Shown: in pieces, positions 12,830 to 29,791 of the stretch | Layout: each line of letters starts with the position of its first letter | Numbering within the stretch: position 1 is the stretch's first letter | Assembly (NCBI RefSeq): GCF_047495875.1 | Contig: NC_092473.1 | Span: 17,108,888-17,172,887 of the forward strand | Origin: Pithys albifrons albifrons | Taxonomy: Eukaryota > Chordata > Aves > Passeriformes > Thamnophilidae | DNA length: 64,000 nucleotides | Reading direction: 5' to 3' | Made by a program: the position numbers and the translations under genes | The notes under the pieces: generated by a model | The model's database searches: none | The model's input: only the letters and a program-made list of their open reading frames with translations | What the model was told of the DNA's origin: nothing

Positions 12830-13460
12830 GCCGCGCCGGGCTCCGCTCGGGCTCCTCGGGGTCCCAAGCGGGGACGTTTCTCTCCAGCACAAAAGGCCAG
12901 CAGGGAACGGCGCATCTCCCCGTCCTCCCGCACTCACCCCCTGCTGCCAGAGGGCAGGCAGCCACCTCCTCACCGCGGTCGCGGAACGCGCGGGGCAGAG
13001 CGAGCACATTCCCCGGGCCCCGTCCGCGCTCTTTTACTGCGAACAGCGACGTCGGGCCCAGACACGCAGTTCCAGCGGCCCCGCTACTCATCAGCGCAAC
13101 AGGCACTGCCCGGACTGAGCTGTGGCGGCACGAGAGAGAGGCAGCCCCGGCCCGGCTTGGCCCCGCCCCTGCCCCTGCCCGGCCCCGCCTCTGCCCGGCC
13201 CCGCCCCGCCCCGCCCCGCCCCGCCCCGCCCCCCCCCACGCCGGCCCCGCCCCTGCCCCGGCTTGGCCCCGCCCCGCCCCGCCCAGCGCCGGCCCCGCCC
13301 CTGCCCCGGCTTGGCCCCGCCCCGGCCCGGCCCCGCCCCTGCCCCTGCCCGGCCCCGCCTCTGCCCGGCCCCGCCCCGCCCCGCCCCGCCCCGCCCCGCC
13401 CCGCCCCGCCCCACGCCGGCCCCGCAGCGCCGCCCCGCGGGCCCGGGCGCAGACGCGGCC
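12830..13460 (+). promoter_or_regulatory. KDM8 CpG-island promoter with dense GC boxes
   Basis: CpG-rich sequence starts near 12,830. From about 13,146 to 13,435 it becomes an almost continuous array of GC-box-like 'ccccgcccc' words, mixed with 'cccctgcccc' and 'ggcttggccccgcccc', ending just before the start codon context 'gcggccatgg'. Such arrays bind Sp/KLF factors and are usual in TATA-less housekeeping promoters; no TATA box is evident. The transcription start cannot be placed exactly. The repeat words suggest local tandem expansion of the GC boxes. Confidence 0.75.
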
Positions 13461-19864
<6,404 letters not shown>

Positions 19865-19980
19865 CTCTGAAACATCACCTGCAGCGTTGGCAGGGGACTT
19901 CTCATGAGAGGTTAGAGGTGGAACAAAACAAAAAACCAACAATCTCTTGCTAAAGCTTAAAAGAAGGAATCAGGATGGTA

Positions 19981-20232
19981 AATAAAAAGATGCTGCTGCA
20001 GTCACTTGACTTCTGTAGATGTTTCTAATAACTCCTTATGAAGAGCGTGTATTAGGTCAGTGTCCTGGGCATGCATGTCCCTTGGAAGCAGCTGTGTCTG
20101 GGCAGTGCTAGGGCTCAGCCTCTGTTTGCAACACCAGGTGAGTGTTATCTTCTGATTGGATTTAATAGCACTAACCCTGGACTTGGCTAGAGAGATGGTG
20201 CTACCTGGAAGTTCTCTACGTTATAAAATAAA
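19981..20232 (+). terminator. KDM8 poly(A) signals
   Basis: AATAAA occurs at 19,981-19,986 and again at 20,227-20,232, that is 117 and 363 bp after the KDM8 stop codon. Either could direct 3' end formation, so short and long 3' UTRs are possible. The distal signal lies about 180 bp from the opposed NSMCE1 signal. Confidence 0.65.
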
Positions 20233-20280
20233 GCTAACACAAAGCAAGGTACCAGTCTCTTGCATGGAAGAAGTTACTCA

Positions 20281-20345
20281 TGTATCCTGGTTCCAGCCAG
20301 GTCAGAGTTAATTTTTGCAGTAGCCAGAAGGGGCCAGGGGAACAC
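20281..20345 (+). mobile_element. Possible LTR fragment between KDM8 and NSMCE1
   Basis: 'tgtatcctggttccagccag' followed by 'gtcagagttaattttt' resembles the 5' end of a common avian ERV LTR family that begins TGTCCTGGTTTC and contains AGAGTTAATTTT. Only about 65 bp look related. No 3' end or target duplication was found, so this is tentative. Confidence 0.4.
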
Positions 20346-20410
20346 AAAACAGCCTCCAAGAAAGCCATGCAGGCATTACTGTGAAGGAGAACAGGAAGGT
20401 CAAGGATAGT

Positions 20411-20416
20411 TTTATT
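20411..20416 (-). terminator. NSMCE1 poly(A) signal
   Basis: TTTATT on the plus strand is AATAAA on the minus strand, 142 bp beyond the NSMCE1 stop codon. It gives a short 3' UTR and marks the transcript end close to the KDM8 3' end. Confidence 0.7.
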
Positions 20417-20557
20417 ATAAGATTCTTGGAACTTCAGAAAGTAAGTACACTGGCCACTGTTACTAATGAATACAGCAGTCTGGCTCTTCTACCCGAGGTG
20501 GAGGGAACAGCTGTCACCAACAGCAAGCTCTGCTGCATCAGGGCTGAGAATGGAGCT

Positions 20558-23500
20558 CTACGGCGACTGGGAGTTCATCCGACTTACACCTGTAAAGAAA
20601 ATGAAGGTGAATGGATGACACACAGAGAAAAATAATACTGTATGACCTCCTGATTTTTAAAATGCTTTGTATATTCCTGTGTTGCTGTCACAATGTCCAG
20701 TTTCCCTAGAGAAACAGAGGAATTCCCAAGAGATCTTACAAGCTCAGTATTTCCCTAAGTTTTTAGTGTCCTGGGTTGTGTGTGTCCCCTATTCCCACCA
20801 CCACCCACCTTAGGTAGTTACAAACAACATGCAGAGGGTCTGCTGTGCACCTGCAGCACACTGTGAGGGCTCAGTGCTGCCCATGTGTGTGGTTTAGTGG
20901 CTGAAACGTACAGCTGGAGTCAGAAATAACTGATACTCAGAGCTGTAAATAATACAGGCACTGCCATTAAACATCATATCCCATTCCCTAGTATTATTAC
21001 ATTTCATTTTTTAAAAAATAGATTGCTTAGTACCTGGGATGTCACAAGACCATAATTCATTACACTGTGGACAGCGGGGTTCAGTCTGAGCTTTGAAGTA
21101 CTTTCTGACACAAGGTAAATGCATTGCAATTCCACAGGATTCACATACTTGGCTCTGCAATCCAAGAGTGTTGATTAAAAAAAAATCTTCCTAACCTGTC
21201 CTTCAGTTTAAGAGAAGGTTGTTACAAAGGGCAGCAGATATGCAAGGCTTTATTCCAAAGACTGGTTCCCACAGTACAGGTGGTAGATACTCAACAGTCT
21301 AAGCTGGTAAATAAGGGTATTTTTCTGGAAACTAGGAAATAGTATTTCCATATATGGACAAAATTTAAGGACAACAATTTCAATGTGATAAAGGAGACCA
21401 ACTGGGGAAAAGTAACATGGAATCATTTTAGTTGGGCAGATGAGAAGATGCAGGCTCATAGAGCAAGAGAAAGCAATTCTGGAACAGAAATCCAGGTTTT
21501 AACTTGTAAGCCAAGCCTAAACTGGTAACATCCCAGTTATGAAAACACAGTGTTTTACTGTGCTCTACAGAGCACTCATGTTCATTCTGGGGTCCAAACA
21601 CAAGTAATTCCTGAACCCAAACCCCAGGAACCCCCAGAATGAACCTGTGTCACGTGAAGACTGCTATTGGTAAGACCCAAAGAGATTGCTAACACATCAC
21701 TGCCAGGCTTGTTTCACCATCAGGCCTGCTGGTTTGGAAAGCCAGACAGCACACCATGTTTGCCATTGGGTGAGTGCACTTTCCCCAGGTAAGCTTGGAG
21801 ACACTGCTCCAAGACAATTTCTTTCTAAATATAGAAGATAAAATGTCTACAAAGAAAAAAAAGCTTTTTTTTTTATATACATGAGTACCATGACCAGATT
21901 ACAAAACCAGGATTTTTAATACACGCTGATACTCAAGGGGAAGCATCACAAACCTCAGCTGTGACCAGGACTGTCAGCTGAGGTGATAAACAGACATTAC
22001 CTGGACAGCGAGGCTGTGACAGATGTTACATTTCCTTGCCACATCCTGGTAGTTGCTGAGAATGTACTGTTCCATTTCAATTATGCAGCGAGTATGCAGA
22101 GTATATTCTCCATTTTTCTAAGGAAATAAGTGTCAAGACAGGGAATTTCTTTTAATTCCTTTGACCTTTTTTGACTTTGTTAACCCCCTGCTAGCAAGCA
22201 TTTGACAGGCACTTTTTTCTGCCATCATAAACTATCATGCAGATACTGGTACAGTGCAAAGCCAAAACACTTTCAAAGTAGCAAAACTCATTTAAGATCC
22301 CACATCTTTAACAAACATCTAGTCCTTGCAAAGTACTGATGAGCCAGCATGCTCTCCTTAACACAGGCATGCAGCTTTGGGACCCTCCATTTGCATATCA
22401 GACAAAATTCTCACAGCTTTCAACAAAATTAGGCATTTACTGCTTGAGGTATCTTTGGAAATCTCTGCTAAATAACGTGTAAGTAACTGTGTGGCAGCAG
22501 GTTGGAGATCTATGACACGATGACTCCAGCAGAGAAAGGACTGAGGTCTCACTTGGCAAGCAACTGCAGTGTTAACATGGTGAGCCCATCTCAACTTCCT
22601 CACGAAGGACAGGACATGTGACCATGTGTACAGTGGCCCACATGTTCCTGGACAGGAGTTTTTAACATGTTTGGCCTCACCACTTTTCAGGAAATTCCAA
22701 GTGTACCCAAGAGCACTGATCACCCTGCAGAGCTTCCCCAGCTCTCGTTCCAGACTGAAGGGTGTGTGTGTCATCGTGTAGGGCAGGACATGTGAACCAA
22801 CCTGGCTCAGGTACAGGAAACAAACCACGTGGTCCTGTACACACCCACTCAAGGACTTTTTCCCTTTAAATCTACTTCCTTTTCTGCAAAAATCACCAGA
22901 GCAGCAATAAACATAGGCCCCATAAAACCATTTTTGCCATCATTCATTAAAGAACAGCTCCAGTTTCACCCATCATACTTAAGAACATGGTAGCTGGCCC
23001 TATTGAAGTATTAACACTTGAAAGCAGTTACCTCAGAGAGCCACTTATCCTCCACAAAAACTTTCAGCACTTGTTCTGCTTCCTTCTTCTTCATTTTCTT
23101 TGTCCTAAGTTTGTCAGCTAAGTTTAAAATATCTGTAGATGAGGCAAAGCCATTTTCTGATAAAATTATGAGGTCCATCTACAGAAAGAAACATTACCAC
23201 CAAGTATTAAAACCCCTGCAATCAGACATGCCATAGAGTCACTGGGAACATTCCTGCTGCACAGAGGCCATGCAGCAGTGACAGGGGCCTTGACAACACA
23301 ACCCCTGCAGTGCTGACCTGGCTGTGTGGGGCAGGGCAGGGAAACCTCTGGGTGCTATCCATGGAGATTAGACTTCTGCAGGTGTCACAGAACAGTAAGT
23401 GCACCTCTCTTTCCAGTTTACACAAAAAAATGTAATGAGTGTGCAAAAAAAAGTAATTTAGAAATCCAGTGGCTGGAAAAATTAAGTGCTCAAAGTCCAA

Positions 23501-25932
23501 GACACTGTGAGAACAATTCACTAAAATATCCAAGATACACAGCTATGATCACAACTGTCATTAATGGTTTTTGGTAAGAAATTAAACACTAAATATCCTG
23601 GAATCTTAGCCAAACAGATGTATTTGGAACTTAAAAAAAATCTCAAGGGTGTATTTTCTTGTTTGAAAAGCAGCACTCTGACTTGTTTATTAATACAGAA
23701 TTAACTGGCTAAGCAGTAACAACAGACAAATGTGGGTAATCAGCAAATCCTATTTGTATGTTATTAGCATTAAAATCTACTGTATATTACTAAACTACTA
23801 AAGCCAGTGAAAAACAGCAATCACAACTGAAAATCCTGAAGAAAGGTGTTTGTGTAACTAAAAGCATGTGTGTGTTGAATCCCTAATGCCAAGAAGCACT
23901 TTCCCAGTGCTGGTTTTGCCTTACTCATAACAGATTCCAACAGGGAATCATTACTAGCACATACTTTCATCCCTGGTAACCCCATTCAATCTGGGACAAA
24001 CAGGTAAAATGGCAACTAGTTCCAGAACCACATCTCCATTCATTTCTGTTTCCATTCATTTTAAGATGCTACCTTCTCAAACAATGTGATTTACTAAGTG
24101 ATAATTAACATACTTACTGTTTTTCTAAACAACTCTAATTCAATTTCTGTATAGTCAGATGCCATTTTAGTTACTTCAGTTTCTGCCAAATTCACCTACA
24201 AAAGGAAAGAAACTGAAATCAAAGGGCCATTGTAGCTTTATACTGGGTCCTCTGAGGCAAAAGGCCCTCCCAGGTAAAGAATACATCAACTTGAAATTAA
24301 CAGAAACATCAGTTCTGTAAAGGGCATGAAAGAGGCTGGTCCTTGAAGGGCACTCAGTGGTACTCAGACCTTTCTTTACAACCCTTGATTCCAGGCAGAT
24401 GTTCTCCACAGCTGCCTCAGCCCAGGTGAAGCCCTTCAACCACCCAAACCCCCCCGAGGGACACAGAGGCTGCAGCAGAGCTGACACGTCACACCAGGCA
24501 CAGTGCTGGACAGCAGCACAAACTGTTATCTGTCACTTCTTTTTCACTCTGAGAAACAATTGCTGATGTTTCCTACTCTCACTGCACATGTTACTACCAC
24601 TATTAGCTCAACTTAACTGGCAAAATGACCCCGAAAGGTTAAAAGCAGCAGCCAGTGTTGGAATAGCTCCTGTATGGTCTTCTGTAATTGCTACATAACC
24701 TTCCCTCTCTGGCACATGCATGGCAAGGCATCTGGAGAAACTGCTTATAGGCTGCTCCTCAGCAACTCTCATGTGAGGTTGATTTTTTGAGTAGGAGAAA
24801 AAGAAAACTAATGTTGGAGGGCTCTGTTTTCTACTTTAAAAATCTGTCTCAAGAAAGAAAGTCTCCTGTGGAAAAGGAATTTCACTTCAGCACTTAAAAA
24901 ATGTTTGTGTTAAGCAAGTCCAACACTGCTGTGGTCCTTGCTGCCATGTCCCATTCCCACACACTGGAGCTGTGGCAGTTTATCCTCTCCCTTCCCTGTC
25001 CCACCAGCAGCCCCTGCAGCTGCAGTCACTCACACAAACACAGCACAGCAGGTACCTACTACAGCATAGTATGGCCTCCCATCCTCTTCTGACATTCCTT
25101 TCCGGATCTGCATGAACAGAGGCTGCAGGTGCCTGTTGATGGTGCTGATGAAATCATCCAGTTTATCCTTTGCATAGTACACTGAAAATGATGAGAAAAG
25201 CACAGAAAAGTTAAACAACTGCACATCAGGCAGATCTTTGTCTGTGAACAGGTAGAAGCACTAAAACTCCACGAGGCAAAATCAAACAGGGCTGTTCTAT
25301 TCAGCAGGTGTGTAATTTCATTGTGCTGCTGTCTCCCAGCCTCCAGAGATTGCTCAGCTCCTTGGAAGTTGGTTGAGAGAGAGTTCAGACATTCTGCCTA
25401 GCATTAGTGCCCACAGGACTAATCCAGTAATTACAGTGACTTGAACTAAGCTGAATTGCAGTAAGACATGACCAGGAAAAATTACTATTCAGAACACAAC
25501 AATACACTGGCTTGCTTTCCTTTACACTCAAGTGATTCCTCCTTTCTGGGTGTTCCGTTTCACAAATTAATGGCATGTAAGTGATCAAGTAACCAGAAAA
25601 CAACTCTGCTAAAATAAAAGGTGGTACATATGAATGTGATTAGAAGTTAATTTACTCACTGCTGTTATTTTATCCTTCAGGAAGAGAGAGGACACTCACA
25701 TCATTACAGTGTTTTACCTTTTTTTAGCTGGTGCATGCCTTTCAGAAATCAAACTATTTTTAAGCTGCACCAGGAGAAAAAAACCCATTTCTTCCATCTC
25801 CAAGGCAGACACACCTTTATCAGTTTCACAGCAGTGGTGGTGTAATTTCCTGGCCTCTGATGCTTCTGTTATCCCCTTAGACATCAGAACCTGCAGGAAC
25901 CGCCGGTGAGCGTCGGTCATTGGAGCCGCCAT
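20558..25932 (-). CDS. NSMCE1: NSMCE1 / NSE1, RING-type subunit of the SMC5/6 complex (7 coding exons)
   Basis: Coding exons on the minus strand: 25932-25815, 25181-25060, 24195-24118, 23178-23032, 22117-22001, 21154-21034, 20589-20558, phases consistent, 244 residues. NSE1 pairs with NSE3 (a MAGE protein) in the nuclear SMC5/6 complex and acts in DNA repair and replication-fork stability; its RING-like domain has ubiquitin-ligase activity. Winged-helix parts come first ([32 protein letters not shown]). The C4HC3 RING follows with Cys185, Cys188, Cys198, Cys201, His206, Cys209, Cys222 and Cys225. ATG 25932 gives MAAPMTD, close to the human GVMTD start. The last exon rests on a strong pyrimidine-rich acceptor and correct phase. 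It gives a short tail ([10 protein letters not shown]), shorter than and unlike the human one, so it is the least certain exon. Confidence 0.9.
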
Positions 25933-26619
25933 CGAGTGTCCCACCAGGCTGCAGGAGGGGTGAGCTGCAATTAATGCACATCCTCATGCAAATTAGGAAT
26001 AAAGAGTCCAAGTTTACATAAGATTTCAATTAAACTCTCTTACACTGAATGCGGGCAAAAAAGCAGATCCTCGGGTCGTCCTCCGAATGCAGACAGTGAC
26101 CAGCTCTGAGGTTCTGGAACGGGGCAAAAGAGAAAGTCCAACGAATTTAACCACAGACTAGAACAAGGCAGGCATCGTGCTACAGTCACTCACCCAGGAA
26201 TGCAGCTCCTGAACACCAACCAACACGGCACTAAGAGGCAGGCACTGCTCTGTTGCAGCGCTGGGTGGGCAGGGCAGTGACTCCTGCCCGAGGCGAACAC
26301 TTGGCTCAAGGTGTTGCAGTACTGAGTCTGTGCAGCCTCAGAAGGGCTTCCAGGGCATCTCTGGGCACCGGGGGTCGCTGAACCTCTCTCTGAACGCTGA
26401 TCTTCCACATACGGTGTTTTCATGGAAGCTGCACAGCTTGTTCCCGAACTAAGTGAGTCGGGCCGGTTTGACCGGTACAAAGGTGGTTACAGAGGCGGTC
26501 CCAGCGCTCCGGGGGCCGTTACCTCCTCGTAAGGCGCTTACAACAGTCTCATAGCCCCAAACCTGCAATTAAGTGTTGTCTGACAAACACAGCACCGTGT
26601 GCGGATCCCTACGGGCTGT
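25933..26619 (-). other. NSMCE1 5' untranslated/intronic sequence
   Basis: A splice acceptor (plus-strand 'ctgcag' reads as 'ctgcag' on the minus strand) lies just upstream of the NSMCE1 start, so the ATG exon is preceded by at least one non-coding exon. Possible donors on the minus strand occur near 26,522 ('gaggag|gtaacg') and at 26,195 ('cctgg|gtgagt'). No coding exon is seen in this stretch. Confidence 0.45.
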
Positions 26620-28196
26620 GTGTGCGGGATGCAGCTCCGTGTGGGGTGTGCGGGATGCAGCTCCGTGTGGGCTGTGTGTGTGTGTGTGCGGGATGCAGCT
26701 CCACGTGGGGTGTGTGTGTGTGTGCGGGATGCAGCTCCGTGTGGGGTGTGCGGGATGCAGCTCCGTGTGGGGTGTGCGGGATGCAGCTCCGTGTGGGGTG
26801 TGTGTGTGTGTGCGGGATGCAGCTCCGTGTGGGCTGTGCGGGATGCAGCTCCATGTGGGCTGTGTGTGTGCGGGATGCAGCTCCATGTGGTGTGTGCGGG
26901 ATGCAGCTCCGTGTGGGCTGTGTGTGTGCGGGATGCAGCTCCGTGTGGGCTGTGTGTGTGTGCGGGATGCAGCTCCATGTGGGCTGTGTGTGTGTGCGGG
27001 ATGCAGCTCCGTGTGGGGTGTGTGTGTGTGCGGGATGCAGCTCCGTGTGGGCTGTGTGTGTGTGCGGGATGCAGCTCCGTGTGGGCTGTGTGTGTGTGCG
27101 GGATGCAGCTCCGTGTGGGCTGTGTGTGTGTGCGGGATGCAGCTCCGTGTGGGCTGTGTGTGTGTGCGGGATGCAGCTCCATGTGGGGGGTGTGTGTGTG
27201 CGGGATGCAGCTCCGTGTGGTGTGTGCGGGATGCAGCTCCATGTGGTGTGTGCGGGATGCAGCTCCGTGTGGGCTGTGTGTGTGCGGGATGCAGCTCCAT
27301 GTGGTGTGTGCGGGATGCAGCTCCGTGTGGGCTGTGTGTGTGTGTGCGGGATGCAGCTCCGTGTGGGCTGTGTGTGCGGGATGCAGCTCCATGTGGGCTG
27401 TGCGGGATGCAGCTCCGTGTGGGCTGTGTGTGTGTGTGCGGGATGCAGCTCCGTGTGGGCTGTGTGTGTGTGTGCGGGACGCAGCTCCGTGTGGGGTGTG
27501 TGTGTGCGGGACGCAGCTCCGTGTGGGCTGTGCGGGATGCAGCTCCGTGTGGGGTGTGCGGGATGCAGCTCCGTGTGGGCTGTGTGTGTGCGGGATGCAG
27601 CTCCATGTGGTGTGTGCGGGATGCAGCTCCGTGTGGGCTGTGTGTGTGCGGGATGCAGCTCCGTGTGGGCTGTGTGTGTGCGGGATGCAGCTCCGTGTGG
27701 GCTGTGTGTGTGTGCGGGATGCAGCTCCATGTGGGCTGTGTGTGTGTGCGGGATGCAGCTCCGTGTGGGGTGTGTGTGTGTGCGGGATGCAGCTCCGTGT
27801 GGGCTGTGTGTGTGTGCGGGATGCAGCTCCGTGTGGGCTGTGTGTGTGTGCGGGATGCAGCTCCGTGTGGGCTGTGTGTGTGTGCGGGATGCAGCTCCGT
27901 GTGGGCTGTGTGTGTGTGCGGGATGCAGCTCCATGTGGGGGGTGTGTGTGTGCGGGATGCAGCTCCGTGTGGTGTGTGCGGGATGCAGCTCCATGTGGTG
28001 TGTGCGGGATGCAGCTCCATGTGGTGTGTGCGGGATGCAGCTCCGTGTGGGCTGTGCGGGATGCAGCTCCGTGTGGGCTGTGCGGGATGCAGCTCCATGT
28101 GGGCTGTGCGGGATGCAGCTCCATGTGGTGTGTGCGGGATGCAGCTCCATGTGGTGTGTGCGGGACGCAGCTCCGTGTGGGCTGTGAGGGCCACGC
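26620..28196 (+). repeat. TG-rich minisatellite (about 20-40 bp unit) with higher-order duplication
   Basis: About 1.58 kb of tandem units built on 'gcgggatgcagctccgtgtg' followed by 'gggctg' or 'gggg' and a (TG)n tract of variable length. Frequent variants are 'ccatgtg' for 'ccgtgtg' and 'gggacgcagctcc' for 'gggatgcagctcc'. Unit length varies with the TG count. Bases 26,881-26,940 recur exactly at 27,601-27,660, and the unit order continues in parallel afterwards. Open frames over 500 codons occur in both directions through the array and are artefacts. It probably lies in NSMCE1 intron 1. Confidence 0.96.
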
Positions 28197-28439
28197 AGCT
28201 CCGCGGTGGCGGCTCCTGCTCCCCGCACAGCTCAGTCAGAGCACAGGCAACCAGAGCGCAGGGGCCTTCGGACAGCAAATCCTCCTCTGCCCGTCCCCAA
28301 GAACGCCAGAACGGCCAAAAGGCAGCTTAGGAAACTCCCTGACCGCTGCACCGCCCGCCCGGCGGCCTCTGGCCCAGCTCCGGCCCCGCTGCTTCGCCGC
28401 CCGCTCGGCTCCGGGTCCGCCGCAGCGCACGGAGGCAAC

Positions 28440-28525
28440 GGCCCGAGAGACCGACGGCCCGACGGATGGACGGACAGAAGGAAGAAAGGACGGAAGGACG
28501 GACGGACGGACCGACCAACAGACCC
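28440..28525 (+). repeat. (GGAC/GGAA)n simple repeat
   Basis: Tandem 'ggac', 'ggaa' and 'gacgga' words form a degenerate purine-rich tetranucleotide tract inside the CpG island. Confidence 0.75.
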
Positions 28526-28627
28526 CCGCTCAGGCCCCGCCCGCGTCCCCCCCGCCCGCGGCCGCTCCTCGCACACACCTGCCTCTGCTCGACAGCTCGG
28601 CGATCTCTGAGTGCGCCTGACAACGAT

Positions 28628-28795
28628 GGCCCCGCCCCCCGCGCCGAGCCCGCCCCGATCCGGCCCCGCCCCGATCAGGCCCCGCCTCGCTCAGGCCCCG
28701 CCCCGCTCAGGCCCCGCCCCGCTCAGGCCCCGCCCCGATCAGGCCCCGCCCCACTCAGGCCCCGCCCCGATCAGGCCCCGCCCCCCCGCCTGAGG
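28628..28795 (+). promoter_or_regulatory. Tandem GC-box array (about 18-20 bp unit)
   Basis: Eight to nine copies of a unit reading 'aggccccgccccgatc' or 'aggccccgccccgctc'. Each carries one 'ccccgcccc' GC box, the core recognised by Sp1/KLF factors. Regular spacing of about two helical turns would place the sites on one face of the DNA. It sits between the inferred NSMCE1 and IL4R first exons, so it could serve both directions. Confidence 0.7.
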
Positions 28796-29320
28796 GACTC
28801 GGGCCGGGCCGGGCCCGGAGCGACGCCGTGAGCGGGGCCGGGATCGGCCCGGGCTGGATCGGGGCCTGCGCGGGGCAAGGTATGTCCGGCGGCCGGGCCG
28901 GCTCCTTCTCGCTATCCGCGTCTGGCGCGCCCTTTGTGCGGTCTGTGCTTTCCTCGGCGCCGGTGCTGTGAAGGAAGGCCGGGCTGTCCCTGCTCCTCTC
29001 GGAGCTCCGCAGGGCCCTTTGCCCGGGCGGGCGTCTCGCGATGCGCTTTTCCTTCTTGAGGTTGTTTAACTCGGGTGCTCCTTTCGAAGTACTCTGGACA
29101 GAACTGCTGTACCTCGCCGGCAGGCCGCTCCCGCCCGGCCGCGCCCAGCGCCGCTGCAGCGGCGGCTCCGCCACTTCGGGCCAGACGGGCGTTCCTTTCG
29201 AGTACTGATACGGAACCTGTTGGTGAACCTTTTGCTTTGCCATGTGTCGCTTGTTTCGTTTTAGTCTGCGGTTAAAGCCAGTGCTTTAAAGTAAGGAGTA
29301 AGACAGAAGTTCAGAAAGGA

Positions 29321-29791
29321 TATTGAGATGCTGGAGCGGGTCCAGAGAAGAGCAACGAGGCTGGTGAAGGGACTGGAGCACAAGCCCTATGGGGAGAGGC
29401 TGAGGGAGCTGGGGGTGTTCAGCCTGGAGAAGAGGAGGCTCAGAGGTGACCTCAGCACTGTCTGGAACTGCCTGAAGGGAAGTTATAGCCAGGTGGGGGC
29501 TGGTCTCCTCTCCCAGGCACTCAGCAATAGAACAAGGGGGCACGGGCTTAAGCTCTGCCAGGGGAAATTTAAGTTGGATATCAGAAAAGAGATAGAGACA
29601 GAGAGAGTAATCAGGCATTGGAATGGGCTGCCCAGAGAGGGGGTGGATTCACCATCCCTGGAGATCTTTAAATGCAGATTGGACGTGGCGCTGGGTGCCA
29701 TGATCTGGTAAATGGACTAGAGCTGGACCAAGGGTTGGACTCGATGATCTTGGAGGTCTTTTCCAACCCAATCGATTCTATGATTCTATAA
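29321..29791 (+). mobile_element. CR1 LINE, 5'-truncated, with intact ORF2 C-terminus
   Basis: Reads through the end of the CR1 reverse transcriptase protein without a frame break: an open frame of 127 codons (29,328-29,711) contains [19 protein letters not shown] and ends normally. The 3' UTR follows with 'ttggactcgatgatcttgga' and the terminal 'gattctatgattctat'. The intact frame and clean terminus suggest a fairly young copy. It lies in the first intron of IL4R, and the frame is part of the element, not a host gene. Confidence 0.95.

Larger units (their letters stand above)
28200..29210. promoter_or_regulatory. CpG island, probable head-to-head NSMCE1/IL4R promoter
   Basis: The sequence is very GC- and CpG-rich and holds GC boxes on the plus strand. 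On the minus strand a plausible NSMCE1 non-coding first exon ends at 28,579 ('gaggcag|gtgtgtg'). On the plus strand a plausible IL4R non-coding first exon ends at 28,879 ('gggcaag|gtatgt'). Divergent starts would then lie within about 250 bp of each other. No TATA box is obvious. This promoter assignment is inference from island position, donor sites and the divergent gene order. Confidence 0.6.

Noticed and set aside
26538..28620. Open frames over 500 codons on both strands through the TG-rich array
   Set aside because: Low-complexity translation of a tandem repeat in all frames, not a cysteine-rich protein gene.
29328..29711. 127-codon open frame considered as a host gene
   Set aside because: It is the C-terminal end of the CR1 ORF2 protein.
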